Assembly (NCBI GenBank): GCA_012184525.1
Contig: WOFQ01000015.1
Location: forward strand, 1 to 64,000
From: Xenoacremonium recifei
Lineage: Eukaryota > Ascomycota > Sordariomycetes > Hypocreales > Nectriaceae
DNA length: 64,000 nucleotides
Direction: 5' to 3'
Positions 53,469-63,407 of the stretch are shown one piece after another. Position 1 is the stretch's first letter. Each line of letters starts with the position of its first letter. Below the pieces are notes generated by a model. That model did not search any database. It was not told the DNA's origin and saw only the letters and a list, made by a program, of their open reading frames with translations. The translations under genes were made by a program, and so were the position numbers.

Positions 53469-56400
53469 CAGAGGCTGGAAAGTATACCCAGCTGATAAGA
53501 ATGTCCGTGTTCTGGTACTCATCAACCAGACACCAAGCAACGCAATCATGGTCACCAGAATTGCCACTCCCTGGCGTAATGCTTCCCTTGTAAGACTCAG
53601 CGTGGACTGTAGACTCACTTCTGTGACTCCCGTTCTTTGATTCATCGGGGGGTTTCGAAGCAATCTCTTCTTCCTTCGATGCTGCTTCATCATGAGGAAT
53701 CCAGACTTTCCACCATGAACCCAAACCATCCCATAAACGGGCTTGCGAGATTTACCAGCCTTGCGGAATATTGCCAGAACATAGAATGAGCCGGGTAATG
53801 CTCGTGGCAACCCGCATTCATGCAAACCAACTGCCAGCGGCAACATTGGCGCTGGGCCCGATTGCAGCTCCCAGATGATGTTGACCCAGGCCTGGGTCAA
53901 TGCCAGAGGGTAGACGGCTCGATCCTGTCCACGAAAAGACTTCATCTTGTCCAGATGCAACCCATTCTCGCCTCGCAACGATATAGGGCATATTGGTGAT
54001 GCTAAACTTGCGTATATAGGCATGGGAATCTCAGACCCAGCCTGCAAAAACAGCCGAATAATCTCGAGATAGTCTTTTTCCGCCCATTGGGCACGGAGAC
54101 AGTCTCGAATGCCATACATTGCTGCAAACAACACATTCTCATATCGCCCAGGCAGTCGCGCATTTAAGTCGATGTCGAACTTTGGGCGAAGCAGAAACTG
54201 ACAGATTTCAACCCTGCCAGCAAACGCTGCACAAGCCAGTGCACTTCCCTCGCCTTCTCGGAATGTCAGGGCCGGGTTTGCTCCCCGTCGAATGAGGTTC
54301 TCTAACAGCTTTACATTGAAATAAGTGCGTGCTATTATGCACATCGGATTGGATATGCCGTCATCATGGTTCGGATCAGCGCCCGCTGCCTCCAAAAGCT
54401 GCGCTATTTGCAGGGCTTTATCTGTGTCTTTGTTGAGCCGAAGTAAGTTGAGCACTTCCACGAGGGGACTTTGCTGCGAGGACCCCAGGTTAGGGTTTGC
54501 TCCAATTGAGAGGAGATACTCAACCATTTCTGGATTGACTTGTTCCACCGCCGAGTGTAGGGCGGTGGGCATCAATTCAGAGTGACTGACCATGTTGATA
54601 TCGGCCCCGGCTTCTAGCAACATTTGGACAATAGAATCGCGAGTTTTGGAATCAATTCTTTCGTCTCTTCTAGACACAAGATGCATGAAAGAAGTCTCTC
54701 CGTTGTATAATGCATTAGGATTCGCTCCGGCCTTGAGTAAAACTTCAACAAGCTTCGGGAAATGGTAACGAACGGCGGCTGGTAACGCGGCGTCCTCGAA
54801 CTGCTTGATTACGATGCCCAAGTCGACGTTGGCTTGGAGTAGACGTTCCACTATCCTCAAATCCCAGGGGCGGGCATGTAAAATGGAGTTGGCGCTAGTC
54901 TCAACATACACCTTCAATCGATCAGAGATATTTTCAACCGTAGCACCGTACAGCACAGTTTCTAGAGCTGTTAATTGCGCACCATGTCGGATCAGTATTG
55001 GTATAGCCACATCCAAGCCGCGGGCCATAGCGTAACTCAGGGGCGTGCCGTCAATGATTCTGTCTTTGATTCGAATCTTGTTGAGATCGGGTCCTTGCTG
55101 TAAAAGAATAGACAGCGGCCTCGTATTCGCGGTGTCCCAGCAAACTTCCAATGCTTCGAGGACGTATCGATCGACATTCCCCGTACCCAGACCGGCGTCA
55201 ATAAGTGCGAGCATGGCAGCCTCGTCTTCAAACTGGATAGCAGTAGTCATGGGAGACCCCTTGTACAAGCTGGCACCCCGCCCAATAAGGAATCTCCAGA
55301 GCGGTTCTCGATTGTAACTAATAGCTCGGGAAAGCATGGTGGAGTAGATCCCGAAAAACTGCTCATCCAAGAGTATGTCTAGGTCAAGATCTGGCTCTTG
55401 CCACCATTCAAGAAGGAGTTTATAAAGCCCAAAGCTGCACATTAAGGGTAACGGAGAGCTCTCTGGTGATAACCGGTGAAGAACGATTATTTCTTGACCA
55501 GAACGCCCGTCAATAGTGATTGCGAAGTCCCGCCATGCTTTGAACCATCCTCTATAAAACGGACTGCTCTCGCGAGGAGATCCCAAGAAGCGCTTTAGAT
55601 ACATTCTCAACCTCTCAGTCTCGAGATCATCAAGGCCCTCCTGAGTCTTGACGTGCAATGCCCAATTCCGGAAGGCGTAAACGCGTAGATGTCGGTCCCA
55701 GTTCCGATCAGGCCGCGAGCCAGTGTCCTCCTCATCTATAGAGAAGTGTTTGAGGAGACTCTCGGCAACGTGGCGATGTGATTGAAGCATGGAGAAATGG
55801 TTTTTTTCGACATATTCCACAGCTGAGAGATGGCAGTACCGCCAGACATGTTGCTCCCGATCTAAGGTCAGAAGATTGCAGCAGAGGTCGTTGATAACCT
55901 CCTCGGAAAACTCTTCATCAGCTAAGTTGGTATCATCCGTTTCTGGATCAAGCCGCATTGCATCAGCGAGCTCTTCCGTTTTAAGCGGACGTACAGCGCA
56001 AAGCACCCATTGCAAGGCACGCGTGGCATAGACTCGCTCTAGCTCGGATAACTGGTCCATCTGGCTCCAGATTTCTCCATATGCGTCCTCAAGTGTTTTC
56101 GGCAGTTTTCCGAGGCGTTCCTTGATGATGGGAGGACTCCACCTGCGCAGGTTTACCAGCTGTTGGATCTGGAGCGCAGTCCACTGGAACATGCCATTGC
56201 TCTTCGTGAGCAGTGTTGTCGTGATCTCCTCTTGTAATTCCGACGACAACTCCACCCATCGGCTATCACTAGGAAGTTTTTCGTTTACAAAAGCTGCAAT
56301 GTCTCCATAGCTGTTTCGTGCCTGTATCTCGACCATCGGCTGTGAGATGAAATGGCGCCTGATATCGGGGTCAGGCCGACTGGAAATGAGGATATGTAGC

Positions 56401-57975
56401 CCCCGCGTCTGCTTCATGAGCTCGCTGAGGTAATTCATCAATTGGTGTCTACTTTCGGGCTCGCACTCATCTAGAGCGTCTAGAATGATGGTCGTGTGCG
56501 GATACGAGACAACTAAGGTCGAGAGCAACTTCTTGGCCATTTGAAGATCGATAGTCCGACCTTCAAGACTCAAATCTTGCTTCAGATTCTGGAGCTTGTG
56601 ATGTATATCGCCTGGCCTGTTGAAAGGGGACGCAAGCTGGCGAAGCAGGCTGCATAGAACGGATAACGGCTGTCGCCGTGATTCTTCATCTCTGTTGCAG
56701 TAGAAGTAGGCCAGCCCTTCATTTTGCCGGGAGATTTCTAATAGCTCTTTGATATGGTCGATAACTCGGGATATGAGAAACGTCTTCCCTGTACCGGCTG
56801 TATACATAGTCAGCATATGTCAATAATTGACTTCGTTGAATACTTACGCAGCCCATACAACAATGTGATGGTTGAGGAAGTCGCCTGTTCCCACTCTAGA
56901 AACTTGTTGTATTTGAGTAGCCACTCGCCAGTGCCTGGTGTTCTTTGCTCGTGAACAAAAATATGATGGCTTGCGAATCGAATGTTCGAGATAAACTCAA
57001 GAAGTTCAAATCGCTGTTGTCGCTCAATCGCCACAAGGACATGGGACATGTCGCTTTGGAGACGGCCAAGACTCGAGGATAGTTGCTCGAAATGCGATTT
57101 CAGTTTACCAGACATTTCGTGCGTGCACAGCCTATCGCAAGCTTGTGCTTGTGTTTCTACTTCGGCCCAGAGGGTTTCGAGGCCCTCCACGTAACGCTTG
57201 GTCTCTTGTGGTTTGAAGACAGCTCCAATGATGCGGCGAGTGGAACTCTTGTCGAGCTTGGAACAGCAATGCTCCAGGCTCTTCAAAATTAAAGAGTAAA
57301 GCTTAGTGAGGTCGTCTCTCAGTGCATCAAGCGCTTCGCTACCATGCGGTGCTTTCATGGTAGCTTCGGTGTAAACATATTCCAGGACGCGGCCATGATG
57401 AGCTAGGCGAGCCGCCTGTTCTACAATCACAGTGATCGCTTCCGCTTGATCATGGTGTGCAGTGACGGACTATAGAGATTTAGCACGCTTGAATTTTGTG
57501 GGATTCCGGTAAAGAAGGGTTTGACTATCACCCCCTTCTGACTAGCCAGCACCCTATTTACACTCTCGGTTTAGGATGCTGGCTAGTCAGAAGGGGTGCT
57601 TGATAGTCAAGCCAGTGAAGAACGCCGGAATTAACGTACCAGGAGAAGAAATCGTACGGCAGCCCATGGGAGTGCCGCATGAACGGGGTCAAATTGAACC
57701 ACAGTGTCGCCAACCTCCTTGAACTTATTGAGCGAGACAATGATCTTGTTCATCTGCTCGTGGAGAGTCACTTCACGAGACTTCAGCTTGAACTTCCATC
57801 GCTTCGACTCATAGGAGGACTGCTTTGCTTGCGCCAGAGAAATAAGCCTTGTAATCGTCTCTGATAAGCTTACAGTCTCGCCGTCTCGCTGGACGAGGCT
57901 TGTGAGGCCGGTCTGGGACTCCGGCGGCAACGTCGCCAGGGCTCGCGCCCAGAGATCGGGCAGCTCCTCGCTCAT
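53463..57975 (-). CDS. NACHT-ankyrin NLR-like protein with C-terminal membrane segment
   Basis: Three exons: 57975-57640, 57469-56848 and 56797-53463, giving 1430 residues. Introns are 170 nt (with a foldback) and 50 nt. The N-terminal domain (1-300) is of the NWD/DUF7708 sort seen on fungal NLRs, with FDPVHAALPWAAVRFLLLV. The NACHT NTPase starts at about 318: Walker A GLPGTGKTFLIS, restored by splicing exon 2 to exon 3, then Walker B TTIILDALDECE and LHILISSRPD. A winged-helix-like region (TLEDAYGEIWSQMDQLSELE) follows. The C-terminal half has degenerate ankyrin repeats, such as LVEVLLKAGANPNALYNGE and MLLEAGADINMVSHSELMPT. Near the end a hydrophobic stretch (VAILVTMIALLGVWLM) ends about 18 residues before the stop. 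Fungal NLRs act in non-self recognition and cell death; the ligand is unknown. Confidence 0.9.
57503..57631. repeat. Imperfect foldback (MITE-like) filling the NLR intron
   Basis: Within the 170-nt first intron, two arms pair: ATTCCGG at 57503 with CCGGAAT at 57625, TTGACTATCA (57521-57530) with TGATAGTCAA (57601-57610), and a 20-base perfect match between 57532-57551 and 57577-57596, followed by one mismatch and four more pairs. The loop is about 15 bases. It could be a MITE or an introner-type element; no target duplication is obvious. Confidence 0.8.
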
Positions 57976-58544
57976 AATGTCGAGACAGTGTCCGCTGTCT
58001 GTTGAGTAGCCGGCAGTTGGGAGGGAGTTCGGATTGGCAACAAGTTCAACTCAGTAGATACTCGGGCTGACGAAGAGTTCAAGTTCAATCATATGGAGGA
58101 AGAGAGGCCGCCGTCAGCTGGTCAGGCTTCTCGCTGTTCCACGAGTGAGGCTGAGGTGCAGCAGAGGACATCTCTCATCCAATAAGGGACTGGCCCCCAA
58201 TCTGATTGGGCGGCAAGGCATTTTCGAGCTCAGCCTGTGGCTATCGACAACAGAGCGGCAATGGCACCAATTCCCTTAAAACAGAACGTTCTGAAGATAT
58301 GACAGTATCGATGAGATGAGAAGACGGAGGAGGTCTAAGTCAAGAGGATGAGGATGAGAGTCAACGGCGCGGCAGGTGGATCGCCCGAGATTGAGGCAGG
58401 ACCGAACCGACGGACCGGCTAGGAAATCACGGGATCCCCAAATCCACCTAACCTCAAATTCCAGCTTCAAGAGCACTACTCCACGCCCTCATTCTCGTGA
58501 TGCTCTACCTCCCCTCCTGAACATCCCGTTCATCTCTCTTCACA
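57976..58544. other. Divergent promoter region, NLR / membrane protein
   Basis: These 569 bases contain no gene; no frame on either strand shows family features. Confidence 0.6.
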
Positions 58545-59624
58545 ATGTCTCCCCCGCTCATCCACCGCTTCCCCTTCCCCGCCCTCATCGCCATCCCAAT
58601 CCTCCTCGCCATCACCACCATCGCCGTGCTCTTCGTGCACTCCGACGTCAACGCCGCACTGCTCTGGTCGCAATGCCACTCCCACGCGCGCATCCCCGGT
58701 CTCAGCCGCATCCCCGCGCTCGGCACGCCGCTGTGCTATCTCATCAGCTTCTTCCAAGCTGCCCTGGACTCGGCCCGTAGTGCCGCGGTTCTGGGGGTCA
58801 TTTTGGCGTTCGTGGGCGGGCTGTTGACGGTGAGCACTGTTGAGGCGGCGAGGATTTGCAATGCGCCGAATGTGTTGATTGCGTATCCGACGGGGCCGTG
58901 GTTGGTGTTTAATTTGGTTGGGGGTGCGGTTGTGTGGGAGTTGGTGATTATTCCGGCTTTTCTGCACCGCGCGAAGCAGGTGTTTTTTCTCAAGCATCGG
59001 AATGAGGATGATGAGGGCGAAGAGGTGGACGACATGCAACATAGCAGTCACTTGCCGGACTCCGAGATTATTGCCATTCCCGTCAGCATCGCTATTGGCT
59101 TTTACCTCCCCTCGATTCTCATGCTCGTCTTCAACTCTGCGGCTGCCATTGGCGTCTGGCTCTTCTTCCCCGTGTATGTCTCCCTCGTTCGACAGGCAAC
59201 CCGAAAGGTGGTTGCCTACCTCAAGAATTCGGATCCCTCAACCATCCATCTCGAGTCCAGCTCTCGGTCTCTTCTCTACGTCTATGTCCTTCCATTCATC
59301 TGCTCTGTCGTCGCTCAGGTCATCATGCTAGTCAACATGGCTCAACCTGACGACCGCAAGGAGATGACGCGAACGACTATGGCCTTCATTGAGATTGACG
59401 CCCAGTTCATTGCCCTGACGGTGCTGTACTGGATGCTGGTTGAAGTCGGCTGGAGAGTACCCCTGATGACCATCGCAACCTCAGTGATTGTTGGTCCTGG
59501 AGCAGGAACTTGCCTCGGATGGGTTTACCGCGAAAAGCTAATCCACGCACACCCCGGATCGGAGGTTGAAGAAGATGGAGAGGCAAACAGACTGGCAGAT
59601 GAGGAGACACCACTATTGCGATGA
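58545..59624 (+). CDS. Polytopic membrane protein with C-terminal dileucine signal
   Basis: A 359-residue intronless protein with about eight hydrophobic segments, for example ALIAIPILLAITTIAVLFV (13-31), SAAVLGVILAFVGGLLTVS, WLVFNLVGGAVVWELVIIPA, AIPVSIAIGFYLPSILMLVF, IGVWLFFPVYVSLV, LLYVYVLPFICSVVAQVIML, AFIEIDAQFIALTVLYWML and TIATSVIVGPGAGTCLG. An acidic loop (EDDEGEEVDDMQ) separates the two halves. The C-terminus ends DEETPLLR, an [DE]xxxLL sorting motif that sends proteins to endosomes or vacuole through AP-1/AP-3. I do not recognise the family with confidence. The layout resembles uncharacterised fungal integral membrane proteins, some of them in secondary-metabolite clusters. It is divergent from the NLR gene. 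Confidence 0.75.
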   Translation: MSPPLIHRFPFPALIAIPILLAITTIAVLFVHSDVNAALLWSQCHSHARIPGLSRIPALGTPLCYLISFFQAALDSARSAAVLGVILAFVGGLLTVSTVEAARICNAPNVLIAYPTGPWLVFNLVGGAVVWELVIIPAFLHRAKQVFFLKHRNEDDEGEEVDDMQHSSHLPDSEIIAIPVSIAIGFYLPSILMLVFNSAAAIGVWLFFPVYVSLVRQATRKVVAYLKNSDPSTIHLESSSRSLLYVYVLPFICSVVAQVIMLVNMAQPDDRKEMTRTTMAFIEIDAQFIALTVLYWMLVEVGWRVPLMTIATSVIVGPGAGTCLGWVYREKLIHAHPGSEVEEDGEANRLADEETPLLR

Positions 59625-59861
59625 CCCTCTGTGGTAATTTTGGATTTGGATATGAAAGAGACCGTGTAGACGAGCTATATGAGACGGATGTACACGTTTT
59701 AATGTAATAATAATGACAGCCTTAGTACACTTTATTGAGTACAACCGTAATAGAGATTCTTTTAGATGCCGCAGACTCTCGCCATGCTTTATACAGATCC
59801 CAGAGGCCTGATTCCAAATAATACAGTACAGATATGATACAGATTAGCCTTCTTCGCCCAC

Positions 59862-60722
59862 TCAAGCCCTTGACAGTCGCGCCAGTATCCTCTCCCGGAT
59901 AATCTGCGTCGCGACCTCAGCACCGTGTTGCAGCGTCACCGCTCCAATAATCGCAAACATGGCACTGTTGAGCACCACCTCGACACCAGATGACTTCAAA
60001 TCTCGCACCTGTTAAATCAATTAGCTGGCATTCTCTCTCAATTTGTCGAGGTGATTATACCTGTCGAGGCTTCCATCGCACCACGTCGATCAGACCGACC
60101 TCCGTAGCCAACTTGTACAGCTGCTCCTTTCCAATTATGTCTCGGGGGCCTTGCACATTGAGGTTGTCGATGGACTCTAATTGAGGGTGCTCGAAGGGTT
60201 GTCGGTCGAATTCGTCGGTTATTCTCGAACCGCTCGCGGGCGCCTTGGCGACGATGCTCTTGGTAGCCTCCATGATGAGCGCCATTCGGCCTGCAATCGT
60301 GGTCAGCAACTCTCGCCCTAAAAAGTACCTCCACGTCCAATTAAGAGAGGCGTTCACATACCCATCAATGCCAATCGGTCATTGAATCCTCTCCTCCCCT
60401 GATCGAAGCTCTTGTGCGTTACAGCCAGCCACTTCACCTCCTCCGGCAACACCTTGCTGCCCCCAGGTCCCAACAACCGGTCATACACCTCATCCAACTT
60501 CTTCGGATCATTATTCACCGACCAGACCTTGTTGTGCGGGTTCTTCGCAAAGTCCAGCTGGATCGGCGCCTTCATGCCCTCCGGCGTCTGGCTCCATCGC
60601 GGCTTGGCCTCGGTCTTGGGTGTGAAGGACTCGGGGGTGGGAGCGGTGGCGTAGGCGCGCGTCAGCAGGCGAGCTGCGTGACGGCTCCGTGCGAGGCCGG
60701 AGCGGCAGGGTTGTAGGCTCAT
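59862..60722 (-). CDS. MRPL15: Mitochondrial large-subunit ribosomal protein mL57 (RNase III-like)
   Basis: Three exons: 60722-60362, 60317-60061 and 60008-59862, giving 254 residues; introns are 44 and 52 nt. The presequence is basic and alanine-rich (LARSRHAARLLTRAYA), with a predicted cleavage near residue 25. The body shows the RNase III-like fold in EEVKWLAVTHKSFDQGRRGFNDRLALMG, then GRELLTTIAGRMALIMEATK across the first intron. NSAMFAIIGAVTLQHGAEVA lies in the third exon. The family lacks the RNase III catalytic acids and serves as a structural protein of the fungal mitoribosome. It faces RTT109 divergently. A longer in-frame N-terminus exists, but this Met precedes the presequence. Confidence 0.9.
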
Positions 60723-61356
60723 GGTGGTTGTGGAATTGTGGCCGCTGGGGGAGTTGAAGATTGGTCGTGATGGCCGCGATGGAGAGCTAGTCGCGAACAT
60801 TTTCTCGAAGTCACGTGGTGAAGCGGAAGGGTCCACCGAGGACGGCCCCACTCCTCCGGGCGACGGTTGAAGGGACGGCCAGAGCTAGACGACTCAACGG
60901 CTGTGTGTGAAAATGGCCTGCAAAGTCCGATTTGTTGTTCATCTGAAAGTGGTCTCTGTCATTGTCGCTTTAGGGATCCATCCTTGACGCAAGATTTATG
61001 CACTGGTTACTTCCCCATACTTCAACGGAGCTTCTCATGCATGCTCAAGTCTCGAGAGCCTAAGAGCAGACACATAGAAGCTGCAGCATATCTCAATTAA
61101 GTATCTAATGCCCCAAGAACTCTTCCAGACCCCTTTCTTCCTGTCGCAAACCTTCCCTGAACTTCTTCTTGAAGCTATTCGTAGATCCATGCTGATCCCC
61201 TTGCATACGCTGACCCCACCGCTAAGCTTCTGGGGTTAGCGGAGCCCACCCACTAAGTTATCCCCTAGCTCACCCCAAGCTCCCTGTAACCTCCCATTTA
61301 TCTCCATGCCTTCATGACAACTTCACTTCCTCCCTCCTCCAACTCTCAGCCTCGCT
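60723..61356. other. Divergent promoter region, mL57 / RTT109
   Basis: These 634 bases contain no gene. The + strand sequence just before the RTT109 start is pyrimidine-rich. Confidence 0.6.
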
Positions 61357-63015
61357 ATGACGATCCATCACCATCACGACAGCGGGCTTTCCGCTCGCCT
61401 CGCGTCTGTCCTACCGAAAGACCACTCATTTGGCATTTATCACATCTCAACACCCCCCTCTAAATGCGAACCTCTCTACTCAGCGCCGCCCAACGAGCGC
61501 CCCGACCGAACGTACTGCGAAAATCACTTCCTTGCTATCGCCATTGACGCGCCACAAACGCCCAACGATACGAATACTACGCGAGAAGAGAGCACCAAGA
61601 AGCCTGTACTGGTGCTCGGAATCGAGGTCTTCATTTATACGACCGCATTCTCCACCACACTCTTCGTCTCCAAGGCCGACTCGACTGGCTACCTGAACCT
61701 CCTCGATCTACCCAAGGGCACCGCGAGTCCCATCCGAGAGATCTGCGCCGCTTTCGTAGGGCACCTCGTCGAAACACGTCGTCGAGCCGGTATACAGTTC
61801 GTCGTCAACCTCTTCGCTCGCGCCCAAGCCCAATACCTCTTCCCAGGCAGCGTCAATCACTCGGGCAAACACGTTCTCGACGATCGAGGTCTGATCCGCT
61901 GGTGGTGTCGCGTGCTCGATCCTCTCCTTGCGCCCTCACCACGCGATATCTCCGCGCCATGGAAGTCTTCCAAAGCATATCTCGTCGTGCCCGGCCTCGA
62001 AGCCTACGAAACCCGCGCCCTTCTACCCCGCGGTGCGCCGCCCGGCCGCTGGACACTCGCGCATCCGCTCGAGCGCATCTCACACTATGCTCGCGAGTTC
62101 GACTGGGTGCCGCCACGATGTCTGATCCCGCACTTCCCTGACGACCCCAAATCGCGCTTTCGCGATGAGCTGGACGAGGAAGCGGCACGGTCGACGGTGA
62201 TGCGCACCACGGGCAGCTGGAAGAGCGTTAAGACGCTGGATACATTCTGGGAGATGATGGCCTTCCGACAAGAATGTTCAAGTGGTCGGATGACAGGCTT
62301 CATTTGGGTTGTGTTTGATGATACCACGGAAGAGAAACCAGCTTCTGAGGCGAAAGCCTCTGTGCCGCCCGAGACGCCGAAGAAGCAGCAACGCCATATC
62401 GAGATCACGCCCGCGAGCACCCCTCGTAAACTCTTCCCCTCCAAAAAGGACAGCGCCAAAGAATTGAAGACACCACAGAAGAAGAATCCCAAAAAGAAAA
62501 AGTCCCTCCGCGGCGTCATTACACCACGCACGCCACGCATCAAGACCGCCCGCCACAACTACCTCCTCGACCGTCCAATCTCAACGGCCTACTACGCCTG
62601 GCCAGAACGTGGACGAGGTGAGCGGATCGTGGCGGAGGATCAGTATAAACGCATCGTCGAGCTGTTGCTGCACCTAGATTTCGCGACTCTTAACAAGGCC
62701 GCGGGGAGCACGCGCCGCTGGGTGAGCGAAGTGGGCATGGGAAAGCCCTGGGGATATAGCGTCAAGGGAACCCGGGAGCCTGACGTTGTGAAGGAGAATG
62801 GGGAGACGGGTGTGAATAATCTGTCGGGGCTGGTGAAGAGGAAGAGGGAGTCGAATGGCCAGGAGGCCGAGCCCGCTGCTAAGGTCAACGTGCTCGGTGC
62901 TGGACTGGTCAAGAAGAAGCCGAAGGATGCGGAGCCGGAGAGCATTAGCGATGCAAAAGCACCGGCTGTTAATGTGTTATCGGCAGGACTGGTCAGAAAA
63001 AAGCCCAAGGCATGA
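61357..63015 (+). CDS. RTT109: Histone H3-K56 acetyltransferase Rtt109
   Basis: A 552-residue intronless protein. Rtt109 acetylates newly made histone H3 at K56 (and K9/K27) with the chaperones Asf1 and Vps75, for chromatin assembly and genome stability. Family landmarks are LASVLPKDHSFGIYHISTPP at the N-terminus, the IEVFIYTTAFSTTLFVSKADSTGYL core strands, AAFVGHLVETRRRAGIQFVVNLFARAQ, and the highly conserved SVKTLDTFWEMMAFRQECSSGRMTGFIW. A basic region KKNPKKKKSLRG (about 370) looks like a nuclear signal. Near the end three related units occur: NNLSGLVKRKRES (487-499), VNVLGAGLVKKKPK (510-523) and VNVLSAGLVRKKPKA (538-552). Such lysine-rich C-termini contact Asf1 and histones in the known structures. 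Confidence 0.95.
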   Translation: MTIHHHHDSGLSARLASVLPKDHSFGIYHISTPPSKCEPLYSAPPNERPDRTYCENHFLAIAIDAPQTPNDTNTTREESTKKPVLVLGIEVFIYTTAFSTTLFVSKADSTGYLNLLDLPKGTASPIREICAAFVGHLVETRRRAGIQFVVNLFARAQAQYLFPGSVNHSGKHVLDDRGLIRWWCRVLDPLLAPSPRDISAPWKSSKAYLVVPGLEAYETRALLPRGAPPGRWTLAHPLERISHYAREFDWVPPRCLIPHFPDDPKSRFRDELDEEAARSTVMRTTGSWKSVKTLDTFWEMMAFRQECSSGRMTGFIWVVFDDTTEEKPASEAKASVPPETPKKQQRHIEITPASTPRKLFPSKKDSAKELKTPQKKNPKKKKSLRGVITPRTPRIKTARHNYLLDRPISTAYYAWPERGRGERIVAEDQYKRIVELLLHLDFATLNKAAGSTRRWVSEVGMGKPWGYSVKGTREPDVVKENGETGVNNLSGLVKRKRESNGQEAEPAAKVNVLGAGLVKKKPKDAEPESISDAKAPAVNVLSAGLVRKKPKA

Positions 63016-63407
63016 AGGAGGCTTGGGTGGTTGGTATAGTTGCTTGTAGGATATGCATTGGCGGATGGCGTTTATATAGCCCAGGGTGAAGAGGGTATGG
63101 CAAGGGTTGGGAATTGTGTGGACTGGATACCATGAACTGGTAAGGGTAATACCAATTGGCGGAGGATAAACTTCCCGCCCTCTATATAGAAAAAAAGGCT
63201 ATTTGTACTCCGTATAAGCTAAGGTGACGGACCGGAGCCTTGTGATATCATCATTTCACTGTCAACCAGAGTACTAAAAGAACTTCCAACAAAACACATT
63301 CGCTCTTTCATTGCTCATTCTATTGCTATGTTCGTTTCCTTTTCCTTCGTTGCCACTCATACAAGCACCCCAAAACGCCAGACGCATCACTCACTTGCAT
63401 ACAACTC
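63016..63407. other. Convergent 3' region
   Basis: These 392 bases hold the 3' UTRs of RTT109 and the converging dehydrogenase. No gene is seen. Confidence 0.6.
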
